Source of the DNA: Paenibacillaceae bacterium
Lineage (GTDB): Bacteria > Bacillota > Bacilli > Paenibacillales > NBRC-103111
NCBI GenBank assembly: GCA_029256185.1
Contig: JAQSYI010000020.1
Location: 48,905 to 112,904, forward strand
Length of the DNA stretch: 64,000 bases
Reading direction: 5' to 3'
Part shown: positions 1-8,063 of the stretch, piece after piece
Layout of the letters: each line of letters begins with the position of its first letter
Position numbering within the stretch: position 1 is the stretch's first letter
The notes under the pieces: generated by a model
Databases searched by the model: none
The model's input: only the letters and a program-made list of their open reading frames with translations
What the model was told of the DNA's origin: nothing
Translations under genes and position numbers: made by a program

Positions 1-1
1 C

Positions 2-30
2 TTGACAATAACCATGGGATAGTTTATATT
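2..30 (+). promoter_or_regulatory. Predicted sigma-A promoter of ohrR-gpx
   Basis: TTGACA at 2-7 and TATATT at 25-30 are separated by exactly 17 bases, a near-ideal housekeeping promoter. The predicted transcription start near 37 falls on the OhrR-box-like sequence, so repressor binding would block initiation. The transcript would carry a leader of about 350 bases, including the tandem array, before ohrR. Confidence 0.75.
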
Positions 31-35
31 AATTT

Positions 36-70
36 TATACAATTTAATTTTATGCAATTAATTGATTGCA
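36..70. promoter_or_regulatory. OhrR operator-like sequence
   Basis: The AT-rich stretch contains TACAATTTAATTTTATGCAA at 38-57 followed by TTAATTG, close to the OhrR box known from Bacillus subtilis (TACAATT-AATTGTA type inverted repeats). It lies just downstream of the -10 element and upstream of an ohrR-type gene, which fits autoregulation relieved by organic peroxides. The dyad is imperfect, so this is an inference from similarity and position. Confidence 0.65.
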
Positions 71-97
71 GCCCTGTTTTTAAAATCTGCTCGCGTA

Positions 98-340
98 TTA
101 TGCAGTCAGCTTGCGTCATATTCATCCAGCATGCGTCTGTGAAGTCGACTTGCGTCCTATGCATCCAGCATGCGTCTGTGAAGTCGACTTGCGTCCTATG
201 CATCCAGCATGCGTCTGTGCAGTCGACTTGCGTCCTATGCATCCAGCATGCGTCTGTGCAGTCGACTTGCGTCCTATGCATCCAGCATGCGTCTGTGCAG
301 TCTGCTTGCGTCTTGTGCCGTCGGCACGCGTTTCATGTAT
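98..340. repeat. 39-bp tandem repeat array in the ohrR leader
   Basis: Five head-to-tail 39-bp units begin at 124, 163, 202, 241 and 280. Each is itself two related halves of about 19-20 bp sharing a TGCGTC core. A degenerate half unit lies upstream (98-123) and decayed sequence follows the last unit. The first four copies differ by only a few bases, while the second half of the fifth has diverged. There are no unique spacers, so it is not CRISPR. Because 39 is a multiple of three and the unit lacks stops in several frames, spurious reading frames run through it on both strands. It sits between the predicted promoter and the ohrR start, so it should be transcribed as untranslated leader. Confidence 0.9.
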
Positions 341-390
341 TCCGTTCATGTTTATTAATTCAGCTCGTGTTTTTTGAAAAGGATGTGTTT

Positions 391-858
391 ATGATGGAAG
401 CCCAAGCCTTTATGGATCTTAATAAACAGCTGTGCTTTGCCGTCTACGCCTGTTCCCGGGAGATTACCAAGCTATACCGTCCTCTGCTGGACCCGCTTGG
501 GCTCACCTACACCCAGTATGTCACTCTGTTGGCTCTGTGGGGGGAAGGACGGATGAAGGTGAAGGACCTTGGCCTTGCCTTGTATCTGGATTCAGGGACA
601 CTTACCCCCCTGCTCAAGAAGCTGGAAGGGATGGGGATCGTCAGGCGCGCGAGGGATACGCTGGATGAGCGCAATGTCTGGATTGAAGTGACCGAAGAGG
701 GCTGGAAACTCCGGGACAAGGCCGTGCATGTACCTGTGCAGGCTTTCTGCATGAGCGGCATCTCGCAGGAGGAAGGCGACGCGCTGCACCGGCAGCTGCA
801 CGCATTACTTAAGCAATTGCATGCTATTGCCCCATCATCTTCCGGGCAGGAGCAATAA
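391..858 (+). CDS. ohrR: OhrR-type organic peroxide sensor, MarR family
   Basis: This 155-residue winged-helix repressor senses organic hydroperoxides through a reactive cysteine and releases its operator when oxidised. The N-terminal NKQLCFAVYA segment places Cys15 exactly where Bacillus OhrR has its sensor cysteine, and LYLDSGTLTPLLKKLE with DERNVWIEVT forms the helix-turn-helix and wing. A second cysteine at residue 120 is 105 residues after Cys15, the same spacing as the two redox cysteines of Xanthomonas OhrR, suggesting a two-cysteine mechanism. The start at 391 has AAAAGG 8 bases upstream. The reading frame stays open back to 52 through the tandem array, but that extension looks spurious. 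It is followed 58 bases later by a glutathione peroxidase gene, a fitting target. Confidence 0.88.
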   Translation: MMEAQAFMDLNKQLCFAVYACSREITKLYRPLLDPLGLTYTQYVTLLALWGEGRMKVKDLGLALYLDSGTLTPLLKKLEGMGIVRRARDTLDERNVWIEVTEEGWKLRDKAVHVPVQAFCMSGISQEEGDALHRQLHALLKQLHAIAPSSSGQEQ

Positions 859-916
859 ACGAAGCAGCTGCACCTTCCCAGAGGGTGTGCCAACAATATA
901 TCAGGAGGGTTCAATC

Positions 917-1408
917 ATGTCCTTATACAATTATACTGCACCCAGCATCCGCAACGAGCAGGTCTCCCTGGAGCAATACGCAGGCAAGGTGCTTCTCATC
1001 GTCAACACTGCGAGCAAATGCGGATTCACTCCCCAGTATGACGGTTTGCAGAAGCTGTATGAGAAGCACCGCGACCAAGGTCTGGAGATTCTGGGGTTCC
1101 CCTGCAATCAGTTCAGCCATCAGGAGCCTGGAGATGAAGGGGAGATTGCCTCCTTCTGCAAGATCAATTACGGAGTCACCTTTCCCCTGTTCGCCAAAAT
1201 TGATGTGAACGGCGCCAATGCCCACCCGCTCTACCAATATCTCACCAAAGAAGCTCCCGGACTCCTGGGCAGCAAGGCGGTGAAGTGGAACTTCACCAAA
1301 TTTTTGGTGGACCGCGACGGCAAGGTGATCAAGCGCTTCTCCCCCACCGATACGCCGGAAAAGATCGAAGAGCATATTCTAAAGCTGCTGGGTACACCCG
1401 TACGATAA
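917..1408 (+). CDS. Glutathione peroxidase family thiol peroxidase
   Basis: The 163-residue protein is a cytoplasmic peroxidase of the GPx family, which in bacilli usually takes electrons from thioredoxin rather than glutathione to reduce organic peroxides. Family motifs are present in order: NTASKCGFTPQY with peroxidatic Cys35, GFPCNQF carrying the catalytic Gln, and KWNFTKFLVDRDG carrying the Trp and Asn. Cysteine replaces selenocysteine, as is normal in this phylum. The ATG at 917 follows a good AGGAGGG site at 903-909. It shares the leader and predicted OhrR-controlled promoter with the upstream regulator, so induction by organic peroxide is likely. A terminator follows at about 1500. Confidence 0.92.
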   Translation: MSLYNYTAPSIRNEQVSLEQYAGKVLLIVNTASKCGFTPQYDGLQKLYEKHRDQGLEILGFPCNQFSHQEPGDEGEIASFCKINYGVTFPLFAKIDVNGANAHPLYQYLTKEAPGLLGSKAVKWNFTKFLVDRDGKVIKRFSPTDTPEKIEEHILKLLGTPVR

Positions 1409-1498
1409 GGACATCTGTCTGACGGCATCCTATGGCATCTCGCATTGCCGGGAAATCGAACAATCATCCACGCTCATAGTTCCTGAAATTTTAAGACA

Positions 1499-1543
1499 AG
1501 ACCTTTCACCGCTCCGACAGGCGGGCTGAAAGGTCTTTTTTTT
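1499..1543 (+). terminator. Rho-independent terminator after gpx
   Basis: A perfect 10-bp stem (AGACCTTTCA at 1499-1508 with TGAAAGGTCT at 1527-1536) is followed by a run of T. It closes the ohrR-gpx transcript. Confidence 0.92.
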
Positions 1544-1681
1544 ATCCATTTCCCGTTAATTTGTCCTTGCTTGTTCCGTTCAGGCCGGAATATGCGCCGA
1601 TTTTAGCGTTTATTCCGCCATTGCTTTTGAGGTAGTGTAAGGAGGCGGCGCTGCTGGGAAGACAACAATAACGAAGGCGGG

Positions 1682-2608
1682 ATGAAGAAGATGGTATATA
1701 TGCGATGGCGCAAATTGTGGAGAATGAACGGTCCATTAATGCTAATGGCCTTGCCGGGTACAATGTTTCTGCTGCTCTTCAAATATTTGCCCATGGGCGG
1801 GATCATCATTGCCTTCAAGGATTATAACTTTTCAGACGGAATATTGGGAAGCAAGCTGGTGGGCTTGAAGAACTTCGAGTTCCTGTTTTCCAGCCAGGAT
1901 GCCTGGAGAATTACCTATAATACCCTTTCCCTGAACACCATGTTTATTTTATTCGGGACATTGCTTTCTCTTATCCTGGCCCTGGCGATGAACGAGCTGC
2001 GCAGCAAATGGTTTCACAGCGTGATCCAATCGGCGCTTTTTCTGCCGTACCTGCTGTCTTGGGTGCTGGTAGGATATTTCGTATTTGCCTTGCTCACCAC
2101 CAACGGCCTGATCAACCAGATGCTGAATGCGCTGGGCATAGAGCCTGTCAGCTGGTATTCCTCCCCGCAATATTGGCCGGCTATCCTGGTGATTCTCTCC
2201 ATCTGGAAGGGCGCGGGTTATACCAGCATCATCTATCTGGCCAGCATACTCGGCATCAATTCCGAGTATTACGAGGCAGCCCGCATCGATGGCGCCACAC
2301 GCCTGCAGCAGATCCGTTATATCACGATTCCGTTGATCCGTCCCGTTATTATCATGATGACGCTTATTTCCCTGGGGCACATCTTCCACTCGGACTTCGG
2401 CATGTTCTACAATGTAACCCGCAACGCAGGCGCCCTGTATCCCACCACGGATGTCATCGATACTTATGTGTTCCGCACTTTCCGCACCCTGGGGGATGTA
2501 GGGATTTCCTCCGCCGCGGGCTTCTACCAGGCGGTTGTAGGCTTGCTGCTGGTATGGCTGAGCAACTATGCAGTCCGCAAAATTGACAATGAAAATGCCA
2601 TATTCTAA
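1682..2608 (+). CDS. Sugar ABC transporter permease, LplB-like
   Basis: A 308-residue inner membrane permease of the MalF/LplB type with six predicted membrane helices; the first begins near residue 18. The EAA loop that contacts the ATPase is visible at about residues 196-224 (EYYEAARIDGATRLQQIRYI). It pairs with the permease encoded 21 bases downstream and the lipoprotein encoded at 6170 to import an unknown oligosaccharide. No ATPase is encoded nearby, as is usual for this subfamily, which shares an MsmX-type ATPase. A weak GGCGGG-type ribosome site precedes the ATG. First gene of a five-gene plus-strand locus. Confidence 0.9.
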   Translation: MKKMVYMRWRKLWRMNGPLMLMALPGTMFLLLFKYLPMGGIIIAFKDYNFSDGILGSKLVGLKNFEFLFSSQDAWRITYNTLSLNTMFILFGTLLSLILALAMNELRSKWFHSVIQSALFLPYLLSWVLVGYFVFALLTTNGLINQMLNALGIEPVSWYSSPQYWPAILVILSIWKGAGYTSIIYLASILGINSEYYEAARIDGATRLQQIRYITIPLIRPVIIMMTLISLGHIFHSDFGMFYNVTRNAGALYPTTDVIDTYVFRTFRTLGDVGISSAAGFYQAVVGLLLVWLSNYAVRKIDNENAIF

Positions 2609-2629
2609 TTGGAAAGGCGGTATCTCCAC

Positions 2630-3553
2630 ATGCAGACTGATGCGACTCATCTGATTCAACTCAACCGGACCGCAGCGGCACATTCGGCCAAGGAGCGGCT
2701 GTTTCATTTTTTTCTGTACGGCGGCCTGTCCTTGTTTGCCCTGTTCTGCCTCCTGCCTCTGGCGCTGGTGGTTACCAGTTCCCTGACAGAAGAAACCACC
2801 CTGGCCAAGTACGGCTATAGCCTGTGGCCCAAGGAGCTGAGCCTGTCCGCTTACACGTATGTGTTCCGGAACGGCGAGCAATTGCTTGCCTCCTACGGAG
2901 TGACGGCCCTCATTACGGTGCTCGGCACCCTCATAGGCCTGCTGGTATGTTCCCTGCTGGCCTATCCCATGTCCCGCAAGGATTTCCGGCTCCGCAATCC
3001 CTTGTCCTTCTATGTGTTCTTCACCATGCTGTTCAACGGGGGACTGGTTCCCACTTACATTATCGTCACCCAATTCCTCCACTTGAAGGATACTCTGTGG
3101 GTGCTCATCTTCACGCACACCGTCAACGCGTTCTATGTGCTGCTGCTCCGAACCTTCTTCGCCACGATTCCCGATTCGCTGATCGAGTCGGCCAAGCTGG
3201 AAGGTGCGGGGGAATTCCGGATTTTCTTCCAGATCGTTGCCCCCCTGGCGACACCGGCGTTAGCTACAGTAGGCCTGTTCTTCACCCTGATTTATTGGAA
3301 TGACTGGTTCCAGGCACTGCTCTACATCGATAACAGGAGCCTGCTGCCTCTGCAATATCTGCTGGTCATGCTGATGACCTCCATCGAGTTCATGGACTTG
3401 AACCCCAACGCCACCTCCGGCATGGAGATGGTGCCCACAGAATCGGTGCGAATGGCCATGGCCGTCCTGGCGGTTGGCCCCATGTCGGTCATCTATCTGT
3501 TCTTCCAGAAGTTCTTCGTCCGCGGCCTGACCGTTGGTGCGGTGAAATCCTGA
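2630..3553 (+). CDS. Sugar ABC transporter permease, YtcP/LplC-like
   Basis: A MalG-type permease of 307 residues and partner of the upstream LplB-like protein. The EAA loop lies near residues 183-211 (SLIESAKLEGAGEFRIFFQI), and the C terminus ends in the RGLTVGAVKS tail typical of YtcP proteins. The frame opens at a TTG at 2609, directly after the upstream stop, but the ATG at 2630 is preferred because GGAAAGGCGG at 2611-2620 lies 9 bases before it. The arrangement implies translation from the same transcript as the first permease. Confidence 0.9.
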   Translation: MQTDATHLIQLNRTAAAHSAKERLFHFFLYGGLSLFALFCLLPLALVVTSSLTEETTLAKYGYSLWPKELSLSAYTYVFRNGEQLLASYGVTALITVLGTLIGLLVCSLLAYPMSRKDFRLRNPLSFYVFFTMLFNGGLVPTYIIVTQFLHLKDTLWVLIFTHTVNAFYVLLLRTFFATIPDSLIESAKLEGAGEFRIFFQIVAPLATPALATVGLFFTLIYWNDWFQALLYIDNRSLLPLQYLLVMLMTSIEFMDLNPNATSGMEMVPTESVRMAMAVLAVGPMSVIYLFFQKFFVRGLTVGAVKS

Positions 3554-3688
3554 TCCCGTCTTGTTGCCCTGCATATACCCGGGCATGGGGTTATTTACGG
3601 ACTGCACCGATTTTGTTATGTTGAAATAGCCATCCATGCAGCCGCCCGCGCGGTGCCAATGACGGATGCTAAGGGAGAGATCATCAGG

Positions 3689-6043
3689 ATGCGGCTGCCG
3701 GTTCACCGTTCACTGTTTATGAGAATGGTCTTGTATTTTGTCATGATTATTTCTCTGATGACGATTGTGCTGTCCTATGGCTTGTACGAAACCTTCTCCA
3801 AGTCCACCCTGGACAATCTGAACAACGCATATCAGCGCAATTTGGCGCAGGTCAGCTTCAGCAGCAGGTATATGAACGAAAGCGCCCAGAACCTGCTGTG
3901 GTCTGTGTTCAGCAACCCCGGCACTACCGTGCTTATGTATCAGGACACGCATAATATGAACGAAGTGGTCCCGGAGGTCCGCAAGCTCAACGATCTTGTG
4001 GAGACGTATCCTTTTGTCCAATCCATCTATATCTATAATCAGAAGCTGGACCGGTTTATTGCCACCGGAGCAGGTGCTGTAAGCAGCAGCGCACAGTTCT
4101 ACGATCAAGGGGCCGTTTCATTGCTGTCGGACAAGGAGCGGTTGAGGCCCTCGGAGCCCATCGCCCGCCTGTCGACCTCTCCCCTTCACCCGGAAGAGGC
4201 TCTGAATGTGTACACGTATATGCTCTACGAACTGCAGCATGAGAACGGAGGAGTATCCGGTGCGGTGCTGGTCAATATCAAGGCGGAATATCTGCAGAAT
4301 CTGATCCAGTCCTCCAGCGAACTGTCAGGGGCCGCAGAGGACAGCCAGACGCTGGTCCTGTCCCAGCAGGGGCAATTAATGAATCCGTCTGCCAGGCGGC
4401 CCTTCCTGTCTGACCTGTCGGCCATGCCTTTCTTCAGAAGCATGAAGGACAACAGCACAGGCACAGGCTGGCTGGAGACGGAGATTGACGGGAAGCAATC
4501 CCTTGTCACGTATGTGACCTCAGATAACTTCAATTGGATCTTCGTACAAATCACACCTTATGCAGCTATTCTGGCCAAGGTGCACCACGTCCGTTCCGTC
4601 ACGATTCTGATCAGTCTGCTGATCCTCGCTTTTTCCAGCATCGCTGCTATTCTCCTCTCCCGCCGGCTGTACCGTCCGATTGGACAATTGGTTACTTCCG
4701 CCCAACGCGTATCGGAAGCCGGAGGCAATCCGCAGGCAGATAAGGACCATGCTCTGGCTGATCTTCATATCGTCCAGGATGCGTTGACCCGGGCCTATAT
4801 CTCCAATCAAGGGTACAGGCAAGACGAGAAGCGGATGATGCTGAAGCGGCTTATAACCGATGATGCCATATCGGAGGAGATGGCGCACAGCATCCTGGAG
4901 AAGCACCGTCTCTCTGCCGATGATCAGGGCGCTTATTGGCTGTTGCTGGTCAGGGTGGATCATTACGCGGAATTCCAGGCCAATTTCAGCGAGAAGGACC
5001 GGCACCTTCTGGGTTACGGAATTGTGAATGCCTCCGAGGAATTATTCGGCGCAAGCCACATCACCCATTCTATCGATCTGGGCGAGGACGGTATAGCCGT
5101 CACGCTCTGCTCGCAGGAAGCACCGGATTGCTCCCGGGAGGAAGAAGCTCCGCTTGTGTCCATAGCGCGGGAGCTGCAGAACTGGTGCAGACAATCCCTT
5201 CGCCTGTCCGTTACCGTCTGCATCAGCTCCTGCTATACAAGCCCTCTCCAGTTGAGACAGGCTTACCTGGAGGCCAAGCTCTTGTCCAACTACAGGCTGG
5301 TGTACGGCCACGGCAGCATCATTCATCCCGGCAGTCTGGATGACAGGCTGAAGGGAAATGACTGCCGGTTGTCCCTCAGAGAGGAGCAGGAGTTGCGGGA
5401 GGCGCTGATTGACGGCAAAAACCAGGAGGCTATGGTGATCTACGACACCTTTATGGCGGGCCTGGCGCTCCACACCCATGAGGTGATTATCTCCAATGTG
5501 CTGTATTTGACATACGTCGTGCATAATACGTTCTTCGTGATGGAGCAGAACAGTCTGGACCAATATCATCTGGATCTGAGCAAATGGGTCCGGCAGGTGC
5601 TGCAGGCGGAAACCCTGACACAGATTCGCGGGATGTTCGAGCAAATGTTCTTATTCTCTTCGGAAACCGTCAGAAGCCGCAAGCTAAACCGCAGCTCTGT
5701 TGTGCTGGAGAGCATCGTGGCCCTGATAGAAGCGAAATATCCGGATATGAACTTGAGTCTGGATTATATTGCCGATGAAATCGGCATGTCCAAGGACCAT
5801 ATCAGCAAGATGTTCCGGAGGACCTACAACAAGACTATCTCCGAATATTTGCTGGATCTGCGGATCAGCAAGGTGATTGAACTGATGGAGAACCCGGAAT
5901 TGGAATTCAGTGAAATCCTGGAGCGGGTAGGGGTGGAGAATAAGAAGTACTTTTATTCCCTGTTCAAGAAGAAAATGGGCGCCTCCTTAAGAGATTACCG
6001 GCTGAAGCAGCTTACGTCCCCCAAAAACGGCAATTCCTCGTAA
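3689..6043 (+). CDS. Membrane-anchored AraC-family sensor-regulator
   Basis: This 784-residue protein joins an extracellular sensor to a cytoplasmic AraC DNA-binding domain, a one-component layout common in Paenibacillus sugar loci. A first membrane helix (about residues 11-33) is followed by a Cache-like extracellular region, a second helix near 300-323, a linker, and two AraC helix-turn-helix units at about 670-775 (LDYIADEIGMSKDHISKMFR, then EFSEILERVGVENKKYFYSL). The frame extends to a GTG at 3653, but the ATG at 3689 has AAGGGAGAG about 9 bases upstream. It sits between the permeases and the binding protein and presumably activates both groups when substrate is outside the cell. The ligand is unknown. 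Confidence 0.87.
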   Translation: MRLPVHRSLFMRMVLYFVMIISLMTIVLSYGLYETFSKSTLDNLNNAYQRNLAQVSFSSRYMNESAQNLLWSVFSNPGTTVLMYQDTHNMNEVVPEVRKLNDLVETYPFVQSIYIYNQKLDRFIATGAGAVSSSAQFYDQGAVSLLSDKERLRPSEPIARLSTSPLHPEEALNVYTYMLYELQHENGGVSGAVLVNIKAEYLQNLIQSSSELSGAAEDSQTLVLSQQGQLMNPSARRPFLSDLSAMPFFRSMKDNSTGTGWLETEIDGKQSLVTYVTSDNFNWIFVQITPYAAILAKVHHVRSVTILISLLILAFSSIAAILLSRRLYRPIGQLVTSAQRVSEAGGNPQADKDHALADLHIVQDALTRAYISNQGYRQDEKRMMLKRLITDDAISEEMAHSILEKHRLSADDQGAYWLLLVRVDHYAEFQANFSEKDRHLLGYGIVNASEELFGASHITHSIDLGEDGIAVTLCSQEAPDCSREEEAPLVSIARELQNWCRQSLRLSVTVCISSCYTSPLQLRQAYLEAKLLSNYRLVYGHGSIIHPGSLDDRLKGNDCRLSLREEQELREALIDGKNQEAMVIYDTFMAGLALHTHEVIISNVLYLTYVVHNTFFVMEQNSLDQYHLDLSKWVRQVLQAETLTQIRGMFEQMFLFSSETVRSRKLNRSSVVLESIVALIEAKYPDMNLSLDYIADEIGMSKDHISKMFRRTYNKTISEYLLDLRISKVIELMENPELEFSEILERVGVENKKYFYSLFKKKMGASLRDYRLKQLTSPKNGNSS

Positions 6044-6169
6044 TTCTGGAGCGTATCTGCGCGGAGCAGTGTGAAAAAACCGGATATTTATCCTTTTCGA
6101 CGGTGAAAAATGCGATTATGTTCAGGTTGACCCGTTCTACGGAACGCGAAAACAAGGAGGATGCCTATC

Positions 6170-7744
6170 ATGCAAACAAGAAAAGAAAGCGCTCTTCTGC
6201 CCAAGCCATTGCGGGTTGCCGTCTGTCTGGCAGCCGCTTCGGCGCTGCTTGCAACCAGCGCCTGCTCGCAAAAGCAGGAGAGCCCGGCAGGAAGCAACGC
6301 TGCGGGTACTTCTGCCACTCCGGCTGCCACCGCCCCGGCCGAATCGCTCAAGGCAGTGAAGCTGCGTTATTATTATCCCAATCCGGTGGTCAGCATCAAG
6401 GACGTAGGCTCTGTTCAGGACGCCATCAACAGCATCACCCAACCGGCAATCAATGCTACCATTGAACTGATGCCCATCGATTGGGGCGCCTATGAGCAGA
6501 AGATGAATGTGATCTCGGCGGCAGGAGAGGAATATGATCTGGTATTCACCTCCCCCTCCATCAACAATTATTACCAGAATGTAGCCAAGGGAGCATTCGT
6601 CCCTCTGGATGAACTGCTGGCCAAATACGCTCCCAAGACCAAAGAAACGGTTCCCCAGTCTGTCTGGGATGCGGCCAAAGTGAGCGGCAAGCTCTATGGG
6701 GCGGTTAACTATCAGATCATTGCCATGCCGTATGGCTTCGGCATCCCCAAGATGTATGCGGACAAATACAAGGTTGATCTGGACAAGATCAAGTCCTACG
6801 ATGACTTCAAGCCTTATTACGACCTGTGGCAAGAAGATCATTCTCCTATTCTGTACAGCAAGGACGGAGGGGACGGCTTCTCCAATATTCCTCCGATCTA
6901 CGGCATGGATTCCATCGGCGGCGCTACTACCCCAGGATGGATCCGCATCAATGACGGAACGCTTACGGTGTTCAACCAGTTCGAGAGTCCGGAATACCGC
7001 GCCAAGATGGAAGAGATGCGTCAATATTACGTTGCAGGCCGGTTGCCGAAGGATGCAGCAGTTATGGGCGGCAATGATGTGAATAATCTGTTCAAGGCGG
7101 GGAAGGTCACCCTGTTTAGCCGGGGCGTAGGAGTCAAGCCGGGAGTGGCCAGCGAAGAGAAGGCGAAGTATGGCGGAATTGAAGTGCTGTACAAGGCGTT
7201 AACCGAGCCGTTGATTACCACAAGCAGCGCATTGGGAACCATGACCGCCATCAGCAAAACCTCGAAGAATCCGGAACGGGCCGCCATGTTTATTGAGCTG
7301 CTCAATACGAACAAGGAATTATTCCGGCTGATCAGCTACGGCATCGAAGGCAAGCACTACAAACTCACCGACAAGGACAAGGGGGTAATCGAAATCATTA
7401 AGGACAGCGGCTATACGCCCAACACGTCCTGGATGTTCGGCAATACCTTCAACGGCTATTATTTGTCTGCTGAGGATGTGGGAAATTTCGAGAAAACCAT
7501 TGAATTGAACAATTCGGCCAAGGCCTCCCCGATTCTCGGCTTCAACTTTAACGCCGATCCGGTCAAAACAGAGATTGCCCAAGCTACCTCCGTGTACAAG
7601 GAGTATAAGGATATTCTCGCCTCCGGCACAGGCGACCCTGACAAGTTGCTGCCGGAATTCCTGGATAAATTGAAGAAGGCCGGGGCAGACAAGATTGTCG
7701 CCGAGAAGCAGAAGCAATTGGATGAATGGAAGAAAACCAAATAA
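6170..7744 (+). CDS. Sugar-binding lipoprotein, LplA-like
   Basis: A 524-residue extracellular solute-binding protein. The signal peptide ends at ALLATSAC, making Cys32 the likely lipidated residue, and the region after it is Ala/Pro/Ser-rich as expected for a tether. The mature part has the LplA-type bilobal fold pattern (for example DLVFTSPSINNYYQN and YGAVNYQIIAMPYGFGIPKMY). AAGGAGG lies 9 bases before the ATG at 6170; an ATG at 6161 touches that site and is less likely. It delivers substrate to the two permeases encoded at 1682-3553. A 10-bp stem-loop follows the stop. Confidence 0.9.
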   Translation: MQTRKESALLPKPLRVAVCLAAASALLATSACSQKQESPAGSNAAGTSATPAATAPAESLKAVKLRYYYPNPVVSIKDVGSVQDAINSITQPAINATIELMPIDWGAYEQKMNVISAAGEEYDLVFTSPSINNYYQNVAKGAFVPLDELLAKYAPKTKETVPQSVWDAAKVSGKLYGAVNYQIIAMPYGFGIPKMYADKYKVDLDKIKSYDDFKPYYDLWQEDHSPILYSKDGGDGFSNIPPIYGMDSIGGATTPGWIRINDGTLTVFNQFESPEYRAKMEEMRQYYVAGRLPKDAAVMGGNDVNNLFKAGKVTLFSRGVGVKPGVASEEKAKYGGIEVLYKALTEPLITTSSALGTMTAISKTSKNPERAAMFIELLNTNKELFRLISYGIEGKHYKLTDKDKGVIEIIKDSGYTPNTSWMFGNTFNGYYLSAEDVGNFEKTIELNNSAKASPILGFNFNADPVKTEIAQATSVYKEYKDILASGTGDPDKLLPEFLDKLKKAGADKIVAEKQKQLDEWKKTK

Positions 7745-7757
7745 TCTGACGCTTGCG

Positions 7758-7795
7758 GATGGTCCGTATTCAGTCCCGTGTGATGACGGACCATC
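7758..7795 (+). other. Stem-loop after the binding-protein gene
   Basis: GATGGTCCGT (7758-7767) and ACGGACCATC (7786-7795) form a perfect 10-bp stem with no T-run after it. The likely role is 3' stabilisation or partial attenuation between the lipoprotein gene and the downstream beta-helix gene. Confidence 0.6.
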
Positions 7796-7863
7796 ACAAC
7801 CGGCAGACCATTGCCTGAAGCGGCCTGATGGGGCCCATGACTACGGCCGATTGTTGAAATTAA

Positions 7864-8047
7864 AGCGGATGCTTACGATGCCAGTTTTTCGGATATGCCG
7901 CTATGGGCAATCAACTCAAAACTAAGCGGATGCTTACGATGCCAGTTTTTCTTCACGCTGCTGCGCTTCGCTGTAAGCGAAAAACTCAGTTGATGCTTAC
8001 GATGCCAGTTTTTCGGATATGCCGCTATGGGCAATCAACTCAAAACT
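7864..8047. repeat. Interspersed direct repeats ahead of the beta-helix gene
   Basis: A 56-bp sequence beginning GATGCTTACGATGCCAG occurs at 7868-7923 and again, identical as read, at 7992-8047. The first 23 bp of it also occur at 7929-7951. The segment between contains GCGAAAAACT, which can pair with AGTTTTTCG of the third copy. The last copy ends just before the ribosome site of the next gene, so the array lies in its leader. With the stem-loop at 7758 this accounts for the 319-base non-coding gap at 7745-8063. Function unknown. Confidence 0.85.
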
Positions 8048-8063
8048 TTTAGGAGGTTCGTCT

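Noticed and set aside
98..340. CRISPR array
   Set aside because: The units are contiguous with no unique spacers, and no cas genes are near.
52..390. N-terminal extension of OhrR through the tandem array
   Set aside because: It would be a Cys-rich repeat translated without a ribosome site, and the family start fits 391. The array is open in several frames simply because its unit lacks stops.
1949..3118. Long minus-strand reading frame opposite the permeases
   Set aside because: It is antisense to two clear permease genes, low in hydrophobic order, Gln/Gly/His-rich, with no family features.
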